64,000 nt of DNA, taken from positions 1 through 64,000 of the forward strand of contig NZ_JAGQEE010000009.1 of the NCBI RefSeq assembly GCF_018304945.1, given 5' to 3'. Below, in pieces: positions 30,902 through 39,154 of this stretch. The translations under genes and the position numbers were made by a program. How positions within the stretch are numbered: the first letter of the stretch is position 1; every line of letters begins with the position of its first letter. The notes under the pieces were generated by a model. The model had not been told where the DNA came from, made no database searches, and worked only from the letters and a program-made list of their open reading frames with translations. The stretch is from Collimonas humicola. GTDB taxonomy: Bacteria; Pseudomonadota; Gammaproteobacteria; Burkholderiales; Burkholderiaceae_D.

Positions 30902-31705
30902 ATGAATACCCGTGACAACAACCTGACTATTCCAGACGTGCAAAGCAGCGTCGACACTCGCCGCCTGGCGATCCAGCGCGTCGGCGTCAAAGGCGTGCGT
31001 TATCCGCTGACCGTGCGTACCGCGGCGACGGCGCAAGCCACGGTCGGCAGCTGGAATATGTATGTGCACCTGCCGGAACAGCAGAAGGGCACCCACATGT
31101 CGCGTTTCATCGCCTTGCTGGAAGGCCTGGATGGGCCGCTGGATGTGGCTTCCTTCGGCGCGCTGATGCGCAAGATGGTGACCCTGCTGGACGCCGAGCG
31201 CGGCCGCATCGAACTGAGCTTCCCCTATTTCATCAACAAGACCGCGCCGGTTTCCGGCGTCCAGAGCCTGATGGATTATGAGGTCGGCCTGACCGGCGAG
31301 ATCAATCGCGGCGAACTGGAAATCACCCTGAAAGTCATGGTGCCGGTGACCAGCCTGTGCCCATGCTCGAAGCAGATTTCAGCCTACGGCGCGCATAACC
31401 AGCGCTCGCACATCACCGTCAATGCGGTGCTGGACGGCGAGCTCCAGGTGGATGAGTTGATCGCCCGCATCGAAGCCCAGGCTTCCTGCGAACTGTTCGG
31501 CCTGCTCAAGCGTCCGGATGAAAAATACGTGACCGAGCGCGCCTACGAGAATCCGAAATTTGTCGAAGACCTGGTGCGCGACGTGGCGGTAGCCCTGAAC
31601 CAGGAGCCGCGCGTGCTGGCCTATGTGCTGGAAGCGGAGAACTTCGAATCCATCCACAACCACTCGGCGTATGCCTTGATCGAGCACGACAAGCGCAGCA
31701 AGTAA
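30902..31705 (+). CDS. folE2: GTP cyclohydrolase FolE2 (type IB)
   Basis: A 267-residue FolE2/YciA-type enzyme turning GTP into dihydroneopterin triphosphate for folate and queuosine precursors. Typical stretches are [13 protein letters not shown], the [23 protein letters not shown] metal site, and the C-terminal [12 protein letters not shown]. FolE2 is a metal-flexible alternative to zinc-dependent FolE and in some bacteria is induced by zinc shortage. No Zur-like box was recognised upstream. queA and tgt, later queuosine steps, lie at 62.6 kb. It is followed by a shared terminator and the convergent adenosyltransferase gene. Confidence 0.95.
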   Translation: MNTRDNNLTIPDVQSSVDTRRLAIQRVGVKGVRYPLTVRTAATAQATVGSWNMYVHLPEQQKGTHMSRFIALLEGLDGPLDVASFGALMRKMVTLLDAERGRIELSFPYFINKTAPVSGVQSLMDYEVGLTGEINRGELEITLKVMVPVTSLCPCSKQISAYGAHNQRSHITVNAVLDGELQVDELIARIEAQASCELFGLLKRPDEKYVTERAYENPKFVEDLVRDVAVALNQEPRVLAYVLEAENFESIHNHSAYALIEHDKRSK

Positions 31706-31721
31706 GATTGCAGCTTTACCG

Positions 31722-31760
31722 AAAAAAGGGCGTGGCGCCGAAAGCGCCGCGCCCCTTTTT
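31722..31760. terminator. Bidirectional terminator between folE2 and the adenosyltransferase gene
   Basis: An A-run then GGGCGTGGCGC, loop CGAAA, and GCGCCGCGCCC followed by TTTTT. The convergent genes share it; the minus-strand gene's stop falls at its edge. Confidence 0.88.
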
Positions 31761-32317
31761 CATGTGTCGCGCACTCGGTCCTTCTGCCACAGCACGTCGC
31801 TGCCGCCATCCATGCGGTTGAGCACCCGCGACAGTACGAACAGCAGGTCCGACAGGCGGTTCACATACTGCCGCACCGGCTCGCTGACCGCCTCGCTCTT
31901 GCCCAGGCTGACGATACTGCGTTCGGCGCGCCGGCACACCGTGCGGCAAACGTGCGCCAGTGCCGCGGCGTGGCTGCCGCCGGGCAGGATGAAATCCTTC
32001 AAGGGCGGCAGGCCGGCATTGTATTTTTCCAGCAGTTCGTCAAGCCGCGCTACCTGGGCATCGCTGACCAGCGTGTAACCGGGAATGCACAGTTCGCCGC
32101 CTAGGTCGAACAGGTCGTGCTGTATCGACAGCAAGACCTCGCGCAGCGCCGGATCCAATGGATCGCATAGCAACAAGCCGAGCTGCGAGTTCAGTTCGTC
32201 GACGTCGCCGATGGCTTGTATGCGCAGGCTGTCTTTGTCGACCCGGCTGCCGTCGCCGAGGCCGGTGCTGCCTTTGTCGCCGGTGCGCGTGGCGATCTTG
32301 GAAAGTCGGTTGCCCAT
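31760..32317 (-). CDS. Cob(I)yrinic acid a,c-diamide / cobalamin adenosyltransferase (PduO type)
   Basis: A protein of about 185 residues of the PduO-type ATP:corrinoid adenosyltransferase family, making adenosylcobalamin. N-terminal SKIATRTGDKGSTGLGDGSRV is the ATP-binding signature. IGDVDELNSQLG and the C-terminal RAERSIVSL...YVNRLSDLLFVLSRVLN complete the helical-bundle pattern. The ATG at 32317 (MGNRLSK) matches relatives; a TTG six codons earlier is in frame. It is divergent from the flavoprotein gene at 32436. No other cobalamin genes are present. Confidence 0.9.
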   Translation of the reverse strand: MGNRLSKIATRTGDKGSTGLGDGSRVDKDSLRIQAIGDVDELNSQLGLLLCDPLDPALREVLLSIQHDLFDLGGELCIPGYTLVSDAQVARLDELLEKYNAGLPPLKDFILPGGSHAAALAHVCRTVCRRAERSIVSLGKSEAVSEPVRQYVNRLSDLLFVLSRVLNRMDGGSDVLWQKDRVRDT

Positions 32318-32435
32318 GGGATTGAATATGCTCAAGGTGGAATGGCGATGCTGCTACTGTACACCAGCGCATAGCGCTACGTATCGGCACGACTGCCTGC
32401 CGCAGAGTAAAATCCAGGGAAAAGGAGAGCTTCCC

Positions 32436-33845
32436 ATGAATCACATCACCGATCTCGCGGCATTGAAGAAAGCGCTGCCGGAAATCCTGCTGGCGTCTCT
32501 CAAAACCTTGTTTGGCGAGCGTTTCTCGACTACCCAGGCGATGCGCGAACAGCATGGCCGCGATGAATCCTCTTACGATCCGATGCCGCCTGACGCCGTT
32601 GTCTTCGCTGAAAGCACCGAAGAAGTCGCGGCGCTGGTCAAGCTGTGCAATGAACACCAGATACCGCTGATCCCTTTCGGCAGCGGCACCTCGCTGGAGG
32701 GCCATGTGCTGGCGCTGCAAGGCGGGATTTCGGTCGATCTGTCGCGCATGAACCGCTTGCTGGCGATCCATGCCGAAGATCTGACGGCGACGGTGCAGGC
32801 CGGCGTCACCCGCAAGCAGCTGAATCATGAGATCAAGGATAGCGGCCTGTTTTTCCCGATCGACCCCGGCGCCGATGCGTCGATCGGCGGCATGGCGGCC
32901 ACCCGCGCCTCCGGCACCAATGCGGTGCGCTACGGCAGCATGCGCGAGAATACGCTGGCCCTGACCGTGGTGACGGCCGACGGCCGCATCATCAAGACCG
33001 GCACCCGCGCCAGGAAATCGGCGGCCGGCTACGATCTCACCAGGATTTTTGTCGGCAGCGAAGGCACGCTTGGCGTGATCACCGAAATCACGGTCAAGCT
33101 CTATCCGCAGCCGGAAGCGATTTCCGCCGCGGTATGTTCGTTTGAAAATATCGCCGACGCCGTCAATGCCGTGATCCAGACCATACAACTGGGCGTGCCG
33201 GTCGCGCGGGTCGAGCTGCTGGATGAAAACGGCGTGCGCGCCATCAACGCGCACGCGAAACTGGCGTTGCCGGAGCAGCCGCTGCTGCTGTTTGAATTCC
33301 ATGGCAGCGAGAACGGCGTCAAGGAACAGGCCGAAGTAGTGCAGGCGCTGGTGGCCGACCATCATGCCACCGGCTTCGAATGGGCGACGCGGCCGGAAGA
33401 CCGTTCACGTCTGTGGGCCGCGCGCCACAACGCCTATTTTGCCTTGCTGCAGCTGCGTCCAGGCAGCCGGGCGATTTCCACCGATTGCTGCGTGCCGATC
33501 TCTCGCCTGGCGGAATGCATACTCGACACCAAGGCCGACTGCGAAGCCAATGGCCTGGTGTATTCGATCATCGGCCATGTCGGCGACGGCAATTTTCATA
33601 CGCAGATGCTGGTCGACCCTGGCAATGCCGCCGACATCGCACGCGCCGAAGGCGTCAATGCGCGCATGGTCAGCCGCGCCATCGCCATGGACGGCACCTG
33701 CACCGGCGAGCATGGCGTCGGCCTGCACAAGATGAATTTCCTGATCGAAGAACATGGCGTCGAAGCGATTGCCACCATGCGCGCGTTGAAGCATGCTTTT
33801 GATCCTCGCAACATCATGAATCCCGGCAAGATCATCCGGTGGTGA
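32436..33845 (+). CDS. FAD-binding D-lactate dehydrogenase / 2-hydroxyacid oxidase
   Basis: A 469-residue flavoprotein of the VAO/GlcD family, closest in layout to cytochrome-type D-lactate dehydrogenases. FAD-binding runs from IPLIPFGSGTSLEGHVL (about 75) through GADASIGGMAATRASGTNAVRYG to VGSEGTLGVITEITVKLYP. The C-terminal catalytic part has GHVGDGNFH and GEHGVGLHK. A strong AAAGGAG site precedes the ATG at 32436. No iron-sulfur partner is attached, unlike the glcDEF genes nearby. It should oxidise a D-2-hydroxyacid and pass electrons to quinone or cytochrome; the exact substrate is not clear. Confidence 0.85.
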   Translation: MNHITDLAALKKALPEILLASLKTLFGERFSTTQAMREQHGRDESSYDPMPPDAVVFAESTEEVAALVKLCNEHQIPLIPFGSGTSLEGHVLALQGGISVDLSRMNRLLAIHAEDLTATVQAGVTRKQLNHEIKDSGLFFPIDPGADASIGGMAATRASGTNAVRYGSMRENTLALTVVTADGRIIKTGTRARKSAAGYDLTRIFVGSEGTLGVITEITVKLYPQPEAISAAVCSFENIADAVNAVIQTIQLGVPVARVELLDENGVRAINAHAKLALPEQPLLLFEFHGSENGVKEQAEVVQALVADHHATGFEWATRPEDRSRLWAARHNAYFALLQLRPGSRAISTDCCVPISRLAECILDTKADCEANGLVYSIIGHVGDGNFHTQMLVDPGNAADIARAEGVNARMVSRAIAMDGTCTGEHGVGLHKMNFLIEEHGVEAIATMRALKHAFDPRNIMNPGKIIRW

Positions 33846-33875
33846 ATTGCGCAACCATTCATGGACAGAGTCATC

Positions 33876-33930
33876 TGGGGTCGGAGTCGACTTTCGCGGC
33901 GCTTTATCGCGAAAGTCGACTCTGACCCCA
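33876..33930 (+). repeat. REP-like palindrome 1
   Basis: Two 23-base arms (33876-33898 and 33908-33930, starting TGGGGTCGGAGTCGAC and ending GTCGACTCTGACCCCA) differ from perfect pairing at one G/T position. The loop is GCGCTTTAT. No T-run follows. The TGGGGTC(A/G)GAGT head is a pattern I associate with RAYT/REP-type repeats in proteobacteria. Confidence 0.75.
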
Positions 33931-34008
33931 CATGACGGATGCGGAGAAAGACAGAACGTGCTACGTGATTTTTTCAGCGGCGCAGCATGTACTCCGTAGT
34001 CCGCTAAG

Positions 34009-34063
34009 TGGGGTCAGAGTGAATTTTCTGCAAAAGGCGCGCAGAAAGTTCACTCCGACCCCA
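34009..34063 (-). repeat. REP-like palindrome 2, inverted relative to palindrome 1
   Basis: Two 23-base arms (34009-34031 and 34041-34063) have the same TGGGGTC head but a different inner arm (GTGAA..TTTCTGC). Read on the minus strand the loop is GCGCCTTTT, close to GCGCTTTAT of palindrome 1, and the A/G difference in the head also flips. The two units are therefore inverted copies, 78 bases apart. Confidence 0.75.
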
Positions 34064-34143
34064 GTTAGCTAAGCATGTTGAACGCGACGAAAAAATCGGT
34101 TTCCGGTTTTATCGTGTTTAATAAAATTCTTAATAAGTCAGCC

Positions 34144-35049
34144 ATGTCGAATAAAGCCCCCCTGGTCAATCGCCTGCCGCCGGTGCATGCCTTGTCCGCA
34201 TTTGAAGCCGCGGCGCGCCACCATTCCTTCGCCATGGCGGCGGAAGAGCTGTGCATCACGCCGTCGGCGCTGTCGCACCGCATCCGCCTGCTGGAAGATT
34301 TTGTCGGCGAGCGCCTGTTCTCGCGCGAAGGCCGTACCGTGGCCCTGTCGGAGTTCGGCCACCGCTACCTGGAAGTGGTGCGCAGCGCCTTGCGCACCTT
34401 GACCGAATTCCCGCTGCCGCAGCGCCACGCCCAGGTGCAGCCGCGCGTCAAGATCACCGCGCCGCCGACGTTTGCGCGGCAATTGCTGATCCCGCATCTG
34501 CAGGATTTTGTCAGCCGGCATCCCGAGATCGTGGTGGAAATATTCCTGTCGGTGCCGCTGTACGACCTGAGCCTGACCGAGAGCGACCTGGAAGTCCGTT
34601 TCGGCGCCGGCAAGTATCCCAACACTACTACCGAGAAGCTGTTCGAGGAGCCTACCTTTGCCGTCGCCAGCCCGGAATACCTGAAGAAAATCGGCCCGCT
34701 CAACAAGCCGGCCGACCTGCGCAAGGCGAGCCTGCTGCGTTCGGCGCTGGAGCCGTGGCAACCCTGGTTCCAGGCGGCCGGCCTTGACTGGCCTGAACCT
34801 TCCTCGGGTTTGCGCGCCGACGACCTGGGCTTGCTGCTGGAACTGGTGCGGCACGGCCATGGCGTCGGCTTGACCCGCAAGCATTTTGCGCGCGAGCTGA
34901 TCGAGCAAGGCAAGCTGGTGCAGCTGTTCGATATCAGCCTGACCTCGCCGCCGCATGCCTACTATCTGGTGTACCAGCAAAAGCCGCAGGAGCGGCCGGA
35001 AGTGATCACCTTCATCGATTGGATGAAAGCCACCTTCAGCAGCATCTGA
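34144..35049 (+). CDS. LysR family transcriptional regulator (GcvA-like)
   Basis: A protein of about 301 residues with an N-terminal winged helix-turn-helix (LPPVHALSAFEAAARHHSFAMAAEELCITPSALSHRIRLLEDFVGERLFSREG) and a LysR effector-binding domain. The best similarity in style is to the GcvA group. The frame is open back to an ATG at 34075, 11 bases after the REP element, but homologues start near LPP(V/L)HAL, so I chose 34144; neither start has a good ribosome binding site. It precedes glcDEF on the same strand with a 192-base gap and may control it; its target is unproven. Confidence 0.85.
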   Translation: MSNKAPLVNRLPPVHALSAFEAAARHHSFAMAAEELCITPSALSHRIRLLEDFVGERLFSREGRTVALSEFGHRYLEVVRSALRTLTEFPLPQRHAQVQPRVKITAPPTFARQLLIPHLQDFVSRHPEIVVEIFLSVPLYDLSLTESDLEVRFGAGKYPNTTTEKLFEEPTFAVASPEYLKKIGPLNKPADLRKASLLRSALEPWQPWFQAAGLDWPEPSSGLRADDLGLLLELVRHGHGVGLTRKHFARELIEQGKLVQLFDISLTSPPHAYYLVYQQKPQERPEVITFIDWMKATFSSI

Positions 35050-35190
35050 GGAAGTCGGCCGGCCTGTGCGGCCTACGCGGCCCGGCCCGACCTGCGCGGC
35101 CCGACCCGACCTGAAAACATTTCATCGCCGGCGTGCAAGCTTTTCAGCAGGAATTGGCAGGAAAGCATTTTGCCGGCCCGGCAATGGCCT

Positions 35191-35196
35191 TATACT
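35191..35196 (+). promoter_or_regulatory. Candidate -10 box for glcD
   Basis: TATACT lies 46 bases upstream of the glcD ATG. The -35 position 16 bases upstream reads TTTGCC. The rest of the 192-base gap is a GC-rich stretch with imperfect repeats of GCGGCCCG-type units and nothing else recognisable. Confidence 0.4.
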
Positions 35197-35241
35197 CGGT
35201 GAAACACTTGTTAATCTCCGAACCACAGCCGGAAAGCCAGC

Positions 35242-36765
35242 ATGACGTTTTCAGACCCAGTGCCAGCCACGGCGCCAGTCACAGGCGCCGCTGAATCGAC
35301 CTTTAACCCAGCCCGCCAGCAGCAAGTGGTGGCAGCGCTGCGCGCATTGTTGCCGGCGCATGCCTTGCTGTTCAGCGACGAAGATACCCGCCCCTACGAA
35401 TGCGATGGCCTGGCGGCTTACCGCCAGAGTCCGATGGTGGTGGCCTTGCCGGAAAGCGAGGCGCAGGTGGTGGCCATACTCAAGACCTGCCGCGACTTGA
35501 AAGTCCCCATCGTGCCGCGCGGCGCCGGTACCGGCCTGTCCGGCGGCGCCTTGCCGATCGCTGACGGCGTGGTGCTGTCCACCGCCAAATTCACCCGCAT
35601 CGTCAAGCTCGATCCCTATGCGCGGACGGCGGTGGTGCAGCCCGGGGTGCGCAACCTGGCGATTTCCGAGGCGGCGGCGCCGCACAACTTGTATTACGCA
35701 CCGGATCCGTCTTCGCAGATCGCCTGCACCATAGGCGGCAACGTTGCCGAAAATTCCGGCGGCGTCCATTGCCTCAAATACGGCCTGACGGTGCATAACG
35801 TATTGCGGGTGCGGATGGTGACCATCGACGGCGAGATCGTCGAACTCGGCGGCGGTGCGCTGGATGCGCCTGGCCTTGATCTGCTGGCGGTCTTCATCGG
35901 CTCGGAAGGCATGCTTGGCGTGGTGACCGAGGTCACGGTCAAGCTGATCCCGAAGCCGCAGGCCGCGCGCGTCATCATGGCCTCCTTCGACGATGTGGTT
36001 ACCAGCGGCAATGCGGTCGCCAACGTGATCGCCGCCGGCATCATCCCGGCCGGGCTGGAAATGATGGACCGCACCAGCTCGCGCATGGTGGAGCCCTTCG
36101 TCAAGGCAGGCTACGACACCGATGCCGCCGCCATCCTGCTGTGCGAATCGGACGGCACCACCGAGGAAGTGGAAGAAGAAATCGAGCGCATGAGCGCGGT
36201 GCTGAGCGCCAGCGGCGCCACCCGCATCGAAGTCTCGACTTCGGAAGCAGAGCGCCTGCGCTTCTGGTCGGGCCGCAAGAATGCCTTCCCGGCCGCCGGC
36301 CGCATTTCGCCAGACTACTACTGCATGGACGGCACCATCCCGCGCAAGAACCTGGCGCAGGTGCTGCTCGGCATAGCGCAGATGGAAAGCAAGTACGGCT
36401 TGCGTTGCGCCAATGTGTTTCATGCCGGCGACGGTAATCTGCATCCGCTGATCCTGTTCGACGCCAATGTTCCCGGTGAATTCCATCGCGCCGAAGAGTT
36501 CGGCGCTGAAATCCTGGAACTGTGCGTGGCGGTCGGCGGCACCATCACCGGCGAGCATGGCGTCGGCATCGAAAAGATCAATTCGATGTGCGTGCAGTTT
36601 TCGCCGCTGGAGCGCGAGGCCTTCTTCAGCGTCAAGCGCGCCTTCGACACCGCATTCCTGCTGAATCCGGACAAGGCGATTCCGACTTTGCAGCGCTGCG
36701 CCGAGTACGGAAAGATGCACATACAGCGCGGCGTCATGAAGTTTCCCGATCTACCCCGGTTTTGA
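35242..36765 (+). CDS. glcD: Glycolate oxidase, FAD-linked subunit GlcD
   Basis: A 507-residue FAD-dependent subunit of glycolate oxidase, oxidising glycolate to glyoxylate and feeding the respiratory chain. FAD-binding segments are VPRGAGTGLSGGALP (about 92-106), DPSSQIACTIGGNVAENSGG and IGSEGMLGVVTEVTVKL. The C-terminal catalytic histidine regions are FHAGDGNLHP and GEHGVGIEK. The subunit has the usual length of about 500. glcE and glcF follow with 20-base gaps, so the three make one operon. glcC, the usual GntR-type regulator, is not here; a LysR gene is upstream instead. Confidence 0.95.
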   Translation: MTFSDPVPATAPVTGAAESTFNPARQQQVVAALRALLPAHALLFSDEDTRPYECDGLAAYRQSPMVVALPESEAQVVAILKTCRDLKVPIVPRGAGTGLSGGALPIADGVVLSTAKFTRIVKLDPYARTAVVQPGVRNLAISEAAAPHNLYYAPDPSSQIACTIGGNVAENSGGVHCLKYGLTVHNVLRVRMVTIDGEIVELGGGALDAPGLDLLAVFIGSEGMLGVVTEVTVKLIPKPQAARVIMASFDDVVTSGNAVANVIAAGIIPAGLEMMDRTSSRMVEPFVKAGYDTDAAAILLCESDGTTEEVEEEIERMSAVLSASGATRIEVSTSEAERLRFWSGRKNAFPAAGRISPDYYCMDGTIPRKNLAQVLLGIAQMESKYGLRCANVFHAGDGNLHPLILFDANVPGEFHRAEEFGAEILELCVAVGGTITGEHGVGIEKINSMCVQFSPLEREAFFSVKRAFDTAFLLNPDKAIPTLQRCAEYGKMHIQRGVMKFPDLPRF

Positions 36766-36785
36766 GACCTGACACGACGCTAAAC

Positions 36786-37871
36786 ATGGACCCACAAGAT
36801 TTCAAAGAGCAGGCAAGGGCGCAGATCCTCGGCGCGGCGGCAGAGCATCGCGCGCTGGAGATTCGCGGCAGCGGCAGCAAGCGCTGGTACGGCCAGGAAG
36901 TGCAGGGCGAACTGCTGGATACGCGCGGCTACAGCGGCGTGATCGACTACGAGCCGACCGAGCTGGTGATCACCGCCCGCTGCGGCACGCCGCTGGCGGA
37001 AATTGAAGCACTGCTGGCGCGGCACCAGCAAATGCTGGCTTTCGAACCTCCCCATTTCGGCAGCGGCGCTACCTTGGGCGGGATGGTCGCCGGCGGCCTG
37101 TCGGGACCGTCGCGGCAGGCCGTCGGCGCCTTGCGCGATTTTGTCCTGGGCACCGTGCTGATGGATGGCAAGGGCGAGGTGCTGCACTTCGGCGGCCAGG
37201 TCATGAAGAATGTGGCGGGATACGATGTGTCGCGTTTGCTGGCGGGCTCGCTTGGCACGCTGGGCTTGATATTGGAGGCGTCGGTCAAGGTGCTGCCGCG
37301 CCCGGTTGCCGTCGGCAGCCGGCGTTTTGCGATGAACCAGGCCGAGGCGATCCGCAGCCTGAACCAATGGGGCGGCCAGCCATTGCCGCTTTCCGGCAGT
37401 TGCTGGCACGATGGCATGCTGACGATAAGGCTGGCTGGGGCGGAGGCAGCGGTACGTGCGGCGGAACACAAGCTGGGTGGCGAAGCCGTACCGGATGCCG
37501 AACAATTCTGGCAGGCGCTGCGCGAACAAACCCATTCCTTCTTTTCCGGCATTGCTGCCGGCAAGGCGTTGTGGCGCTTGTCGCTGCCCTCGGTTGCGGA
37601 GCCGCTGGGGCTGGCAGGAGAGACCCTGGTCGAATGGGGCGGGGCGCAGCGCTGGCTGCTGGCCGATGAAAATGCGGCCATGGATGCCAGCACAATCCGG
37701 GTAGCGGCGAGCGCCGCCGGCGGTCACGCCACCTTGTTCCGAGGCGGCGATAAAAGCATTGGCGTGTTCCAGCCGCTGGCGCCTGCCGTCGCGCAAATCC
37801 ATCGTCATTTGAAGGCCGGTGTTGATCCTGCGGGCATTTTCAATCGCGGCCGTATGTATCCGGATTTCTAG
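36786..37871 (+). CDS. glcE: Glycolate oxidase, FAD-binding subunit GlcE
   Basis: A 361-residue second FAD-type subunit of glycolate oxidase. It carries the N-terminal FAD-binding half (IRGSGSKRWYG, FGSGATLGGMVAGGLSGPSR, VMKNVAGYDVSRLLAGSLGTLG) and a divergent C-terminal half without the catalytic histidine motif, as is normal for GlcE. The frame is open far upstream into glcD, but the ATG at 36786 gives the family start (MDPQDFKEQARAQI). It lies 20 bases after glcD and 20 bases before glcF. Confidence 0.93.
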   Translation: MDPQDFKEQARAQILGAAAEHRALEIRGSGSKRWYGQEVQGELLDTRGYSGVIDYEPTELVITARCGTPLAEIEALLARHQQMLAFEPPHFGSGATLGGMVAGGLSGPSRQAVGALRDFVLGTVLMDGKGEVLHFGGQVMKNVAGYDVSRLLAGSLGTLGLILEASVKVLPRPVAVGSRRFAMNQAEAIRSLNQWGGQPLPLSGSCWHDGMLTIRLAGAEAAVRAAEHKLGGEAVPDAEQFWQALREQTHSFFSGIAAGKALWRLSLPSVAEPLGLAGETLVEWGGAQRWLLADENAAMDASTIRVAASAAGGHATLFRGGDKSIGVFQPLAPAVAQIHRHLKAGVDPAGIFNRGRMYPDF

Positions 37872-37891
37872 CACCAGAAAAATACGCATCC

Positions 37892-39130
37892 ATGCAAACC
37901 AATCTAGCCGATTTCATCAAGAACACGCGCGACGGCAAGGAAGCCGACGCCATCTTACGCGCCTGCGTGCATTGCGGATTCTGCACCGCTACCTGTCCTA
38001 CTTACCAGCTGCTGGGCGACGAGCTGGACGGGCCGCGCGGACGCATCTACCTGATCAAGCAAGTACTGGAAGGGAAGCCGGCCAGCGTCAAGACGCAATT
38101 GCACCTGGACCGCTGCCTTACCTGCCGCAATTGCGAATCGACTTGCCCATCCGGCGTGGAATATGGGCGCTTGCTCGATATCGGCCGCAAGGTAGTGGAG
38201 CGCCAGGTCGGCCGCCCATCCGGCGAGAAACTGGCGCGCACAGTGCTGAAAGAATTCCTGCCGCGGCCATGGCTGTTCAAGCCGGCCATGGCCGCCGGAC
38301 AATTGCTGCGGCCGCTGTTGCCGCGCAAGCTGAAGAACAAGGTTCCCGCCAGGCAGGATGCCGGAACCAGGCCGCAGCGCCAGCATGCGCGCAAGATGCT
38401 GTTGCTGGAGGGTTGCGTGCAGCCGGCCATGTCGCCCAACATCAACAGCGCCACCGCGCGGGTGCTGGATGCGCTGGAAGTGCAGCTGCTGGTGGCGCCG
38501 AAAGCCGGCTGCTGCGGCGCGATCCGCTACCACCTCAACGACCAGGGCGGCGGCCTGGACGACATGCGGCGCAATATCGATGCCTGGTGGCCGTATGTGA
38601 TCGGCAGCAATGGCCAGGGCGTGGAAGCCATCGTGATGACGGCTTCTGGCTGTGGCGTGACGGTCAAGGAGTATGGCCACCTGCTGGCAGGCGATCCCCA
38701 GTATGCTGTCAAAGCAAAAGCCATCTCGGCCTTGACCAAGGATTTGTGCGAAATCCTGCCCGAGTTTGAAATCGAGCTGCAGCAAAAGCTGAGCGGGAAA
38801 TTTCCTCAGCGCGTGGCCTATCATCCGCCCTGCACCCTGCAGCATGGCCAGCAGATCCGCGGCAAGGTGGAAGGCTTGCTGCGCGGCGTCGGCGTCGATG
38901 TGCAGCTGTGCGCCGACAGCCACCTGTGCTGCGGCTCGGCTGGTACTTACTCGGTCCTGCAGCCGGAGCTGTCGTACCGCCTGCGCGACAACAAGCTGGA
39001 GAACCTGCAGGCATGCAGGCCGGACATGATCGTCTCGGCCAATATCGGCTGCCTGACGCATCTGCAGTCCGGCACCGAGACGCCCGTCAGGCATTGGATA
39101 GAACTGCTGGACCAGGCGCTGTCATCCTGA
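37892..39130 (+). CDS. glcF: Glycolate oxidase, iron-sulfur subunit GlcF
   Basis: A 412-residue iron-sulfur protein that passes electrons from GlcDE to quinone. Two 4Fe-4S motifs are seen: Cys25, 28, 31, 35 (CVHCGFCTATCP) and Cys75, 78, 81, 85 (CLTCRNCESTCP). Two CCG-type cysteine-rich domains follow (GCCGAIRYH and CCGSAGTYS). Length is normal. It is the last gene of the glc operon and converges on the porin gene, with 24 bases between the stops; only a short imperfect hairpin (about 39145-39170) is visible there. Confidence 0.95.
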   Translation: MQTNLADFIKNTRDGKEADAILRACVHCGFCTATCPTYQLLGDELDGPRGRIYLIKQVLEGKPASVKTQLHLDRCLTCRNCESTCPSGVEYGRLLDIGRKVVERQVGRPSGEKLARTVLKEFLPRPWLFKPAMAAGQLLRPLLPRKLKNKVPARQDAGTRPQRQHARKMLLLEGCVQPAMSPNINSATARVLDALEVQLLVAPKAGCCGAIRYHLNDQGGGLDDMRRNIDAWWPYVIGSNGQGVEAIVMTASGCGVTVKEYGHLLAGDPQYAVKAKAISALTKDLCEILPEFEIELQQKLSGKFPQRVAYHPPCTLQHGQQIRGKVEGLLRGVGVDVQLCADSHLCCGSAGTYSVLQPELSYRLRDNKLENLQACRPDMIVSANIGCLTHLQSGTETPVRHWIELLDQALSS

Positions 39131-39154
39131 CCAGCCGCCCGACCCCGCCTTCAG

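Noticed and set aside
31000-31705. Zur-type control of folE2
   Set aside because: FolE2 can be induced by zinc shortage in some bacteria, but the upstream gap shows only the twin GC hairpins and no box resembling the palindrome before the ZIP gene.
33876-34063. CRISPR-like array
   Set aside because: There are only two palindromic units, they are inverted relative to each other, and there are no cas genes. This fits REP repeats.
35050-35241. GC-rich repeats of GCGGCCCG units as a functional element
   Set aside because: The units are short and irregular and overlap no recognisable site. They look like simple low-complexity DNA after the LysR gene.
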